From Bacteroidota bacterium (GTDB lineage Bacteria > Bacteroidota > Ignavibacteria > UBA10030 > UBA6906), in assembly GCA_003541875.1 (NCBI GenBank), contig DPLS01000113.1, positions 1,398 to 7,595 on the forward strand: a stretch of 6,198 bases of DNA. The letters are read 5' to 3'. Each line of letters begins with the position of its first letter. The stretch's first letter is position 1. The translations under genes were made by a program, and so were the position numbers. Below the pieces are notes generated by a model. It was not told where the DNA came from, did not search any database, and saw only the letters and a program-made list of their open reading frames with translations. Shown here piece by piece: positions 1 through 6,198 of the stretch.

Positions 1-825
1 TACGATCTGCTCATCGACATTCACAACAGTCTGCGCAGCAGGTTTGTGTGCTTCGGTCATCCCAATGTCGTCAACGTCAACAAACGAAAGCTTGCACGCT
101 TTCTGCTGGTGAAAGCAAAATGGAATTGCTTCGAGTTGCTCGGTGGCGCACCAAGCGTGGCGGAACGGTATCTTGAGACTGTCCGACGTTACAGCATAGA
201 GAATGACGGCAATGGGCTTGAAGTGTTCTTCCCCGATGCCGCCACCTCAACAACCGGGAAACTGCTCATAGAAGCGGGCTCGAAGATGGGAAGTGCTATC
301 ATTGGCGTCTGCCCGTCTGCACGACATGGTAACAAGATGTGGCTGAAGGAGAGATTTGCGGAAACCGCATCTGCACTTGCACGCGACAACGGTGCGACAG
401 TTCTCTTGTTCGGTTCGGGCGAGGCAGAAAGGAACCGCTGTCAGGAAATCAAGTCCTTGATCGAAAACGAAGCTCCTCATTTGCCCGTGTTAAATCTTGT
501 CGGCCGGCTCTCGCTTGCAGAAACCGCCGCAATGATGGATCGGTGCTCTATAGTAATAACGAATGACTCGGGGCTGATGCACATCGCTGCAGCAAGGAAA
601 AGAAAGGTTGTTGCCGTCTTTGGTCCCACTGTAAGGCAGCTGGGGTTCTTCCCGTATGGCACCACAAGCACAGTCATGGAAGACGCCTCGCTATCATGCC
701 GACCATGCACGCATATCGGCCTTCCCGGATGCCCCAAGGAACATTTCAAATGTATGAACAATATCCAGGCCACGCAGGTGATTGACGCCGCACGTCTCTT
801 GTTGAAGGGTTTGCCATCCCCATGA
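1..825 (+). CDS. waaF: Glycosyltransferase family 9 protein, probable LPS heptosyltransferase II (5' end outside window)
   Basis: Frame 1 is open from the first base to TGA at 823-825, giving 274 residues; family members are about 340, so roughly 70 N-terminal residues are missing. The GTG at 46 is internal, because coding similarity continues upstream of it: codons 5-15 read IDIHNSLRSRF, like the GT9 'DLHxxLRSR' motif. Other GT9 landmarks are CPSARHGNKMW near codons 104-114 (acceptor/donor loop), LVGRLSLAETAAMM near 166-179, TNDSGLMHIAAA at 187-198 (nucleotide-sugar binding, the most diagnostic motif) and FGPT at 207-210. A C-terminal Cys cluster (codons 233, 236, 244, 251: SCRPC, GCP, KCM) resembles WaaF-type enzymes. 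Members of this family transfer L,D-heptose from an ADP-heptose donor to the inner core of LPS on the cytoplasmic face of the inner membrane. The neighbour is Kdo transferase, overlapping by 4 bases, which supports a core-LPS role. GT9 membership is firm; heptosyltransferase II rather than I or another acceptor specificity is inferred. Confidence 0.85.
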   Translation, partial: YDLLIDIHNSLRSRFVCFGHPNVVNVNKRKLARFLLVKAKWNCFELLGGAPSVAERYLETVRRYSIENDGNGLEVFFPDAATSTTGKLLIEAGSKMGSAIIGVCPSARHGNKMWLKERFAETASALARDNGATVLLFGSGEAERNRCQEIKSLIENEAPHLPVLNLVGRLSLAETAAMMDRCSIVITNDSGLMHIAAARKRKVVAVFGPTVRQLGFFPYGTTSTVMEDASLSCRPCTHIGLPGCPKEHFKCMNNIQATQVIDAARLLLKGLPSP

Positions 826-2111
826 AGCTTTTCTGGAAATATACATACAGCATTGTCGTCATCCCGCTTCTTTGGGCAACGCTACGACTGTTGGGATTGG
901 TCAACCCGAAGATACGAAGAGGGATCTTGGGCAGGCGGGGACTGTTTGCTTCCCTCACACAGCAGATGAAGAAGCTGCCGCAGGGGAAACGCGTGTGGTT
1001 CCATTCTTCCTCCATGGGAGAGTTCGAGCAGGCAAAGCCGATAATCCTAGCACTCAAACAGCGCCACCCCGATGTCCGCGTCATCGCGAGTTTCTTCTCC
1101 CCATCAGGATACGAGCATTCGAAGAAGTACCCGTTTGCGGATGTCATCACGTATCTGCCGTTCGATACGAAAGCGGGGGCTCGACAATTTATCGATGCGA
1201 TTCATCCTGACGCCGCCGTCATGGTACGGTATGACGTGTGGCCGAACCATATCTGGGAGTTGGAACAACGTCACATTCCCATCCTCATCGCAAATGCCAC
1301 GATGCGGCGGCAGTCCAAGCGACGAATTCCGCTTGTCCGGAATTTCCATCACCATGTGTACAATGCCCTCACGGACATACTGACTGTCTCGCGTGAAGAC
1401 GCTGATGTCTTCGCTACGTTTACTCTGAACAAACCTACGATGCAAGCGATTGGTGATACGAGGTACGACCAGGTGGTCATCCGCAGCACCGAGGCACGGA
1501 AGCGACGCATCATCTCCGAGTCGATTGTTGGGGACAAGCAGGTGATCGTTGCCGGCAGCACATGGCCCGAGGATGAGAGCGTCATCCTAACCGCCACGGC
1601 GAAACTCCTGGATGAAGTTCCTAACCTTCTTGTTATCCTTGTCCCTCATGAACCAACGGTTGAACATCTCGAAGACCTTGAGCAGGATCTGGCCAGAAAA
1701 ACGACACACATTCGTTTCTCCGGGCTCAATGAATATCAGGGCGAGCGCGTGATCGTGGTCGATAGCATTGGTATACTGCTTATCCTGTATGCGTACGCAG
1801 ACATAGCATACATAGGCGGAAGCTTTCGGCAAGGAATCCATAATGTGCTTGAGGCTGCGGTGTTCGGCATCCCGGTGGTGTTTGGACCTCGTCATAGAAA
1901 TTCACAGGAGCCGTTGCAGCTCGTCGAGCGTGGAGGTGGATTTGTTGTCAGTGACACCGATGATCTGTACCGGACATTTAAGAATCTTCTCGAAGACGAA
2001 ACAGCCCGCAGCACCGCAGGCAAACGTGCAGCACAGTTTGTCCAATCGAATGTTGGGGCAACCGAGAAATTCCTGAAACATCTGGAGCCGTATTTGACGG
2101 AGAAGAAATGA
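822..2111 (+). CDS. waaA: 3-deoxy-D-manno-octulosonic acid (Kdo) transferase
   Basis: A 429-residue protein, matching the usual ~425 of WaaA/KdtA, which transfers Kdo from CMP-Kdo to lipid A precursor at the inner membrane. Residues 5-27 form a hydrophobic N-terminal anchor. The N-terminal Rossmann half has HSSSMGEFEQAKPII (61-75), with Glu67 in the place of the family's catalytic Glu. VRYDVWPN (135-142) replaces the proteobacterial METELWPN; Lys/Arg-Tyr-acid-x-Trp variants are what I associate with Bacteroidota-type enzymes. The C-terminal half has GDTRYD (211-216), AGSTWPEDE (244-252), PHEP (275-278), DSIG (314-317) and the CMP-Kdo-binding stretch from YIGGSF (330-335) through GIHNVLEAAVFGIPVVFGP (338-356). 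The ATG at 822 overlaps the previous stop as ATGA, suggesting translational coupling; a GAAGGG at 804-809 is a rather distant Shine-Dalgarno candidate. The gene is intact. Whether it adds one, two or more Kdo units cannot be read from sequence. Confidence 0.95.
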   Translation: MKLFWKYTYSIVVIPLLWATLRLLGLVNPKIRRGILGRRGLFASLTQQMKKLPQGKRVWFHSSSMGEFEQAKPIILALKQRHPDVRVIASFFSPSGYEHSKKYPFADVITYLPFDTKAGARQFIDAIHPDAAVMVRYDVWPNHIWELEQRHIPILIANATMRRQSKRRIPLVRNFHHHVYNALTDILTVSREDADVFATFTLNKPTMQAIGDTRYDQVVIRSTEARKRRIISESIVGDKQVIVAGSTWPEDESVILTATAKLLDEVPNLLVILVPHEPTVEHLEDLEQDLARKTTHIRFSGLNEYQGERVIVVDSIGILLILYAYADIAYIGGSFRQGIHNVLEAAVFGIPVVFGPRHRNSQEPLQLVERGGGFVVSDTDDLYRTFKNLLEDETARSTAGKRAAQFVQSNVGATEKFLKHLEPYLTEKK

Positions 2112-2113
2112 GA

Positions 2114-2120
2114 GAGAGGT
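2114..2120 (+). promoter_or_regulatory. Ribosome binding site of larC
   Basis: GAGAGGT lies between the kdtA stop (2109-2111) and the larC ATG (2128), with a 7-base AT-rich spacer. It is a good anti-Shine-Dalgarno match and fixes the larC start. It indicates that larC is translated independently even though it is probably co-transcribed with kdtA. Confidence 0.7.
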
Positions 2121-2127
2121 TTTAATT

Positions 2128-3300
2128 ATGAGAATTGCGTACTTCGACACGATTGCCGGCATCGCTGGCGACATGACCATGGCCGCATTCGTCAGTGCCG
2201 GTCTCCCAATTGATGAACTTGCAGGCGAGCTGAAGAAGCTATCGATCGGCGGATTTGAAATCACCGGCACGCATGTTCAACGAAACAATATCGCGGCAGT
2301 GCATGTTGATGTTGTGATCTCTCACGAACCGCATTACCATCGCCACCTCAAAGACATCTACTCTATTATAGAGAAGAGCTCTCTGTCTCCAACTGTGGTG
2401 GAACGATCAAAGAGTATTTTTGCAGTGATCGCCCAAGCCGAGGCGAAAGTCCACGACACAACGATTGAGAAGGTACACTTTCACGAGGTTGGTGCCCTGG
2501 ATTCGATTGTCGACATTGTCGGCGCAGCAATTTGCCTGGAGAAGTTCGGGATTGAACGTGTGTATTCCTCCCCCATGCGTCTCGGAAGTGGAGGGTTTGT
2601 GAAAACTCAACATGGCACGATGCCAATACCCACGCCGGCAACACTGGAGATCCTCAGAGATTATCCCACAGTCCTCACGTCAATCCCCCATGAGCTCACA
2701 ACCCCCACGGGGGGCGCTATCATCAAAGCGCTCTCCTCAGGAGTGCTCAAGGATGAGTTGCTCACTGTGCAGGCAATCGGGTACGGGGCAGGCACAAAAG
2801 AAATCCCCGAGACGCCAAACCTCCTTCGGCTCATGATCGGTGATCTGCCGAATGACTACGAGCGGGACGAGCTGATATCCGTTGAGACGAACATCGACGA
2901 CATGAATCCCCAGGTCTATCCATACCTCATCGAGAAGCTCCTAGCATCCGGTGCGCATGATGCCTACCTGGTTCCAATCATCATGAAGAAGGGGCGACCC
3001 GGCATTCTGCTTTCGGTCATGGTCAACTCCACCAAACTCGATGACATCGTCAACCTCATCTATCAGCAGACATCTACCATTGGTGTGCGGATTCAACACG
3101 TCGGGCGCAAGAAGCTTCCGCGGCGTCAACTGGAAGTGCATACTTCATTCGGCCTGGTCAAAGCAAAGGTTGTTGCGCGCGAGGGGAGAGAGATCATCAC
3201 CGCTGAATTTGAAGAGTGCAAACGCATCGCGGATGACCACAACCTGCCATTGATGGAGGTGATGCGACAACTTGAGAATGAAATACTATCAATCACCTGA
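2128..3300 (+). CDS. larC: Nickel-pincer cofactor biosynthesis protein LarC (DUF111/UPF0272 family)
   Basis: A 390-residue protein covering the whole LarC family. LarC inserts nickel into pyridinium-3,5-bisthiocarboxylate mononucleotide in a CTP-dependent reaction, completing the cofactor of lactate racemase LarA and its relatives. The start MRIAYFDTIAGIAGDMTMAA (1-20) matches the family's 'YFDxxxGIxGDM' opening. A His-rich patch HEPHYHRHL (66-74), suited to nickel binding, and VHFHEVGALDSIVDIVGAA (116-134) are family hallmarks. So are HGTMPIPTPATLEIL (162-176), ELTTPTGGA (189-197) and GYGAGTKEIPETPNLLRL (218-235). The C-terminal CTP-binding domain has TNIDDMNPQ (254-262, where I expect a Glu rather than Gln262) and MKKGRPG (286-292). 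Unlike the Lactobacillus plantarum gene, which needs a programmed frameshift to join LarC1 and LarC2, this is one continuous frame. It follows kdtA by 16 bases, so it probably shares the LPS transcript. larA, larB and larE are not in the window. Confidence 0.93.
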   Translation: MRIAYFDTIAGIAGDMTMAAFVSAGLPIDELAGELKKLSIGGFEITGTHVQRNNIAAVHVDVVISHEPHYHRHLKDIYSIIEKSSLSPTVVERSKSIFAVIAQAEAKVHDTTIEKVHFHEVGALDSIVDIVGAAICLEKFGIERVYSSPMRLGSGGFVKTQHGTMPIPTPATLEILRDYPTVLTSIPHELTTPTGGAIIKALSSGVLKDELLTVQAIGYGAGTKEIPETPNLLRLMIGDLPNDYERDELISVETNIDDMNPQVYPYLIEKLLASGAHDAYLVPIIMKKGRPGILLSVMVNSTKLDDIVNLIYQQTSTIGVRIQHVGRKKLPRRQLEVHTSFGLVKAKVVAREGREIITAEFEECKRIADDHNLPLMEVMRQLENEILSIT

Positions 3301-3319
3301 AGGACCGTTCAATGTTCCA

Positions 3320-3347
3320 CACTCCGGGGTCACTACCCCTCCCAGTG
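3320..3347 (+). terminator. Weak hairpin in a C-rich stretch after larC (possible terminator)
   Basis: GGGGT (3326-3330) pairs perfectly with ACCCC (3335-3339) around a CACT loop. CACT (3320-3323) can pair with AGTG (3344-3347) outside an internal loop. No T-tract follows, so it is a poor intrinsic terminator. The bases around and after it (3331-3390) have 27 C against 8 G, a bias more in keeping with Rho-dependent ending. The position just after larC and before a gene of different function fits a transcript end, but the evidence is thin. Confidence 0.3.
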
Positions 3348-3380
3348 GTTCCCGCTACGATTCCCCACCCCGTTTTCTGC

Positions 3381-3410
3381 TTGCTCCTTTGGTCGGAAAC
3401 TCGTTATATA
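3381..3410 (+). promoter_or_regulatory. Tentative promoter for the exported-protein gene
   Basis: TTGCTC (3381-3386) and TATATA (3405-3410) are separated by 18 bases, a weak sigma70-like pair that would start transcription about 45 bases before the ATG at 3459. The 158-base gap and the change of function argue for a promoter here. Each box matches consensus poorly, and promoters in the Bacteroidota group often follow a different pattern (TAnnTTTG), which I do not see clearly. Confidence 0.25.
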
Positions 3411-3430
3411 TGTGGAGCTATTCTCCATAT
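3410..3430 (+). promoter_or_regulatory. Stem-loop in the leader of the exported-protein gene
   Basis: ATGTGGAG (3410-3417) pairs with CTCCATAT (3423-3430) around a 5-base CTATT loop: eight pairs, including one G-T wobble in DNA terms (G-U in RNA). It sits 28 bases before the ATG at 3459 and next to or within the tentative -10 region. It could be an operator-like inverted repeat or a 5'-leader hairpin that affects mRNA stability or translation. No T-tract follows, so it is not a terminator. Confidence 0.4.
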
Positions 3431-3449
3431 TAATCCCTTAGCCATAGCC

Positions 3450-3454
3450 GAGGA
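3450..3454 (+). promoter_or_regulatory. Ribosome binding site of the exported-protein gene
   Basis: GAGGA lies 4 bases before the ATG at 3459, a slightly tight but usable spacing. The in-frame TAG immediately before the ATG (3456-3458) rules out any earlier start, so this site and the signal peptide that follows together settle the N-terminus. Confidence 0.65.
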
Positions 3455-3458
3455 ATAG

Positions 3459-6198
3459 ATGAAAACCATCCTGCTGTTACTTGGTATTATTGCCTTCTCC
3501 GCAAGTGAAAGCAATAGTCAGATCGCTCAAGGTCCCGCAGCCGGTTCTGTCGCAAGCGGCGCCGTCGTTAATACGAACAACTACGCAGATTTTAATTCGG
3601 CGGCTGATCCGGGACCCATACACGTGCATCCGATCGTCCCACTCTCGCCCCAGCCAGCGAACATGACGCCCCCGACTGCACCCGAAGGATCAAACCTCTT
3701 TGCGGACCCTTCGCTGCAATTCGACAGGCCGCCGGGACCCCCACCGATCACTCTGGCTAGTTTTCAGGGTAACAATCAGACCAGCGGAGTTCCTCCCGAT
3801 CCGTGCGTGGCTGTGGGACCAAATCATATCATGCATCTTGTCAATAGTTCATTCCGCATCAGCGACAAGAACGGCAACACCCTCAAGACAATCAGCGCTG
3901 ATTCGTGGTTCAATAGCGTCCTTCCCAGCAATGGGGCTTTTGACCCGCGTGTATTCTACGATACACATGCAAATCGTTGGTTCATGGTTTGGGACAATCA
4001 AAACGATGTATCTCTCACAGCGTACTTTCTTGTTTCTGTATCCGACGATGACAATCCACTCGGTGTGTGGTTCAACTGGGCTCTGCCTGCGAATGTGTTT
4101 GGTTCAACCAACAGCGGAACGTGGCAAGATCACGAAACCGCAGGCTTCGATAGCCGGGCATACTACATCACGGGTCGACATTTCGGCTATGTAAGCGGAT
4201 ACTACCGTAATGCCGTCCGCGTACTTCCCAAGGCACAATTCCTCGGAAGCACTCCAGGTCCGATTACGTGGTGGGATTTTTGGTCGTTGCGAGATTTGGG
4301 AGGCAATGACGTGGACATGGTTCGCCCATCCTTCGTGTATTCCAATCCCAACGAATACTATCTTGCAGGACCTCCCTCATTTAGCGGTGGATCATACTTT
4401 GCACTCTTTCGCATCACGAATCCACTGGGCACACCGGCAATTTCCTGTGTTCACGTGCCGGTAACGGCCTGGAGTGAGGCCCCGCTCGCAAGTCAGCTTG
4501 GCGGAGGGACGCCGCTCGAATCCGGGGGGTCGCGTGTTCGCAGCGAACCCATCTACCGCGACAGCTCATTATGGGTGGCACATTCAATCAACAACGGCGG
4601 GTATTCGGCTGTCCGGTATATTCGCATCAACACCCCGACAAACACAGCAGTGGAGGATGCCGCGATGGGCGCCCTTGGCTACTGGCATTTCTATCCTGCC
4701 ATGGTCGTTGACAAGGACAACAACATCGGGATTACATTCTCAAGGTCGGCAGAGACGGAATACGTTGGGGCTTACTACACGTGGAGGTTGAGCTCCGATC
4801 CTGCGGGGCAATTTCGTCCGACGGAAACAATGAGGCCCGGGGCAGGTAACTATGTTATCAGCACAGACCGCAACCGGTGGGGTGACTACATGGGCGCCGC
4901 TCTCGATCCGTCCGACAAGAACAACATGTGGTTCCTCACTCAGTACACCTCCGGTCCGAACAGCTTCGGTGTTTGGGTAAATGGTGTCCGCGTCGTCCCG
5001 TTCCCGGGAAGCCGGATTCGTACCAATTCAGGCGCGGTCGACTTTGGCAATGTTGAAGCCGGATTTACGAGCGATACAACCACGATCACCATTACCAATC
5101 TAGGGGCAAGCACTTTAACGATTTCCTCCATTGCGAGAACCCAGACAACGTATTCGCTCCTGAACCTGCCGACATTCCCCGCAAATATCGCGACGTACGA
5201 TTCGCTCAAATTCCGGGCGATCTTCCGCCCAGTGGCACACGGAGTAGTGAACGATACGATTACACTGGCATGTAATGATGTGACCAATCCGAACGCGAAA
5301 GTCGCCCTTCGCGGCAAAGGGATTGTCATCGGCACGGCACAGCGAGGTACCATGTACGCGACATCGGCCTTCGTCGACCCCACGCCCAGCCGACTGTATA
5401 CTTTGAATTTGACTACAGGCGCCGCCACTCCGGTAGGCCAAACCGGAGTGAATGAGATTGATGGACTTGCAGTTCGCGCATCAACCAGAGAACTTTACGG
5501 TGTGTTCCCCACTGCCACAGGCACAACTCTTTATCGCATAAGCAGCCTGTATGGTGATGCCCTGTTCAACCGCGCGCTCGGCATCCCGAACCTGCGTGCA
5601 ATTGCGTTCACCCCGACAGGTGACACCCTCTACGGCGGCACGTCCAACGGGAGGCTCTATCGCATCAACGCTGCCACGGGTGATACTTCCTACATCGGCA
5701 CCGCACAGGGAAAATCCTACAATAGTTTCTCCATTAGTCCCACCTCGGGCCAGTTGTGGGCTACTGGTCGCTCTCCAATTTTCCACAGAGATTCAATCTA
5801 CTTCGTTAGTAGAACCACAGGTGCAGCAACAGCCATGGGCAGAACCGGCCTTGGCAGCATCACTCCTTCCATTGCATTCGACAAACAAGGGAGGGCATAT
5901 GCAATCATCGGCATCAGCTCGCAAACGAATACGCTGTACTCGCTTGACACGCTTACGGGACTAGGAACGTTGATTGGATCAACCAATGTCGCCGGCCTTC
6001 AGGCAATGGCCATGAGAACCGATTCATCAGGCTCCGTGGGTGTCGTTGAGAGAGTTCCCACAGGAATTCCAGAGACGTTCTCGCTCAAACAAAACTACCC
6101 CAACCCATTCAACCCGACGACACAAATCCGGTATGGTCTCCCGGTGCAAAGCCGGGTCGCAGTTACCGTCTACAACATCATGGGACAGGAAGTCGCTC
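3459..6198 (+). CDS. Secreted two-propeller protein with HYDIN-like domain and T9SS sorting domain (3' end outside window)
   Basis: One frame runs without a stop from ATG 3459 to the window end (913 complete codons). Residues 1-20 are a Sec signal peptide (Lys2, hydrophobic [10 protein letters not shown]), with likely cleavage before Gln21 or after Ser16. Residues 21-105 are a Pro/Ala/Asn-rich linker. Residues 114-513 hold about seven related blade-like segments, the first beginning [18 protein letters not shown], the second [18 protein letters not shown]; this resembles uncharacterised exported propeller proteins of Bacteroidota and other phyla. Residues 524-621 form a HYDIN/choice-of-anchor-D immunoglobulin-like domain ([28 protein letters not shown], ending VALRGKG). 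Residues 631-853 hold five ~45-residue propeller repeats. From 874 [20 protein letters not shown] begins a type A T9SS C-terminal domain, through [10 protein letters not shown]; about 40-50 residues are probably missing. I see no catalytic motif; adhesion, ligand binding or a surface role is only inferred. It is probably exported across the outer membrane and monocistronic or first in its own operon. Confidence 0.92.
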   Translation, partial: MKTILLLLGIIAFSASESNSQIAQGPAAGSVASGAVVNTNNYADFNSAADPGPIHVHPIVPLSPQPANMTPPTAPEGSNLFADPSLQFDRPPGPPPITLASFQGNNQTSGVPPDPCVAVGPNHIMHLVNSSFRISDKNGNTLKTISADSWFNSVLPSNGAFDPRVFYDTHANRWFMVWDNQNDVSLTAYFLVSVSDDDNPLGVWFNWALPANVFGSTNSGTWQDHETAGFDSRAYYITGRHFGYVSGYYRNAVRVLPKAQFLGSTPGPITWWDFWSLRDLGGNDVDMVRPSFVYSNPNEYYLAGPPSFSGGSYFALFRITNPLGTPAISCVHVPVTAWSEAPLASQLGGGTPLESGGSRVRSEPIYRDSSLWVAHSINNGGYSAVRYIRINTPTNTAVEDAAMGALGYWHFYPAMVVDKDNNIGITFSRSAETEYVGAYYTWRLSSDPAGQFRPTETMRPGAGNYVISTDRNRWGDYMGAALDPSDKNNMWFLTQYTSGPNSFGVWVNGVRVVPFPGSRIRTNSGAVDFGNVEAGFTSDTTTITITNLGASTLTISSIARTQTTYSLLNLPTFPANIATYDSLKFRAIFRPVAHGVVNDTITLACNDVTNPNAKVALRGKGIVIGTAQRGTMYATSAFVDPTPSRLYTLNLTTGAATPVGQTGVNEIDGLAVRASTRELYGVFPTATGTTLYRISSLYGDALFNRALGIPNLRAIAFTPTGDTLYGGTSNGRLYRINAATGDTSYIGTAQGKSYNSFSISPTSGQLWATGRSPIFHRDSIYFVSRTTGAATAMGRTGLGSITPSIAFDKQGRAYAIIGISSQTNTLYSLDTLTGLGTLIGSTNVAGLQAMAMRTDSSGSVGVVERVPTGIPETFSLKQNYPNPFNPTTQIRYGLPVQSRVAVTVYNIMGQEVA
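5394..6017 (+). repeat. Five degenerate ~45-codon repeats (beta-propeller blades) inside the exported-protein gene
   Basis: The repeats are visible at protein level only. Each unit opens with an 'LYxLNxxTGxxTxxGxT' strand and closes with 'xxIAFxPTGxLYGx'. Units begin at residues 646 (LYTLNLTTG), 691 (LYRISSLYG), 733 (LYRINAATG), 780 (IYFVSRTTG) and 826 (LYSLDTLTG), spaced 45, 42, 47 and 46. The last unit lacks its final 'LYG' strand, while an isolated TMYATS (631-636) just before the first unit supplies it, as expected for propeller ring closure. DNA identity between units is low, so these are old duplications rather than recombinogenic repeats. Confidence 0.75.

Noticed and set aside
46..48. 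GTG at 46 as the start of the glycosyltransferase gene
   Set aside because: The frame stays open back to base 1 and its codons 5-15 match the conserved GT9 IDIHxxLRSR segment, so the true start is before the window.
746..1150. 134-codon minus-strand open frame across the waaF/waaA junction
   Set aside because: It is antisense to two well-supported genes and its translation shows no recognisable domain or ribosome binding site.
3298..3311. TGAA...TTCA inverted repeat at the larC stop as a terminator
   Set aside because: Only four A/T-rich base pairs with no T-run; it is too weak to support a call.
4524..4529. Six-G run in the exported-protein gene as a phase-variation tract
   Set aside because: Six bases is short for slipped-strand switching, it encodes ordinary Ser-Gly-Gly-Ser, and the frame is intact on both sides.
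3700..4791. A series of + strand open frames (3700-4194, 4210-4464, 4474-4791) in another frame
   Set aside because: They all lie inside the continuous frame starting at 3459, which has a signal peptide, repeats and a sorting domain. Their own translations are low-complexity Ser/Arg/Thr-rich sequence typical of shadow frames.
4940..5428. 162-codon minus-strand open frame, with overlapping ones at 5115-5441 and 5481-5786
   Set aside because: They are antisense to the HYDIN-like and propeller regions of the exported protein, which are clearly coding on the + strand. The protein-level repeats explain the base pattern.
5394..6017. CRISPR-like or recombinogenic DNA repeats
   Set aside because: The periodicity is about 135 bases at protein level only; the DNA of the units is too different for direct repeats, and there are no spacer-repeat alternations.

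Overview
The window suggests a Gram-negative bacterium of the Bacteroidota/Chlorobiota/Ignavibacteriota (FCB) group. Two things point that way. It carries Kdo and heptose core-LPS transferases whose KdtA has a Bacteroidota-style variant motif. It also carries a large exported protein ending in the [10 protein letters not shown] type IX secretion sorting signature typical of these phyla. Base composition is moderate, a little above 50% GC by eye. No rRNA, tRNA, CRISPR array or mobile element was recognised.

Layout. All four genes are on the + strand. (1) 1-825 is the 3' part of a GT9-family heptosyltransferase (waaF-like); its start lies before the window. (2) 822-2111 is waaA/kdtA, Kdo transferase, overlapping gene 1 by ATGA. 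(3) 2128-3300 is larC, the nickel-insertion enzyme of nickel-pincer cofactor synthesis, 16 bases after kdtA and with a good ribosome binding site. These three look like one transcription unit. (4) 3301-3458 is a 158-base non-coding gap. It holds a C-rich, G-poor stretch, a weak hairpin, a tentative promoter, an 8-bp stem-loop and a ribosome binding site. (5) 3459 to beyond 6198 is one uninterrupted frame for a secreted multidomain protein: signal peptide, Pro-rich linker, about seven propeller-like blades, a HYDIN/choice-of-anchor-D immunoglobulin-like domain, five ~45-residue propeller repeats, and a T9SS type A sorting domain cut by the window end.

Working together. The first two genes act in the cytoplasm or at the inner membrane to build the Kdo-heptose inner core of lipopolysaccharide. 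LarC belongs to a different pathway, nickel cofactor assembly for LarA-type racemases/epimerases, and its position behind LPS genes is the least expected feature of the layout. The final gene appears to be a separate transcription unit whose product is probably exported by Sec, carried across the outer membrane by T9SS, and released or anchored at the surface. In Bacteroidota that anchoring uses anionic LPS, so a link to the LPS genes is possible but unproven. Nothing here amounts to a clearly new multi-gene system. The most interesting items are the double-propeller exported protein and the larC context.
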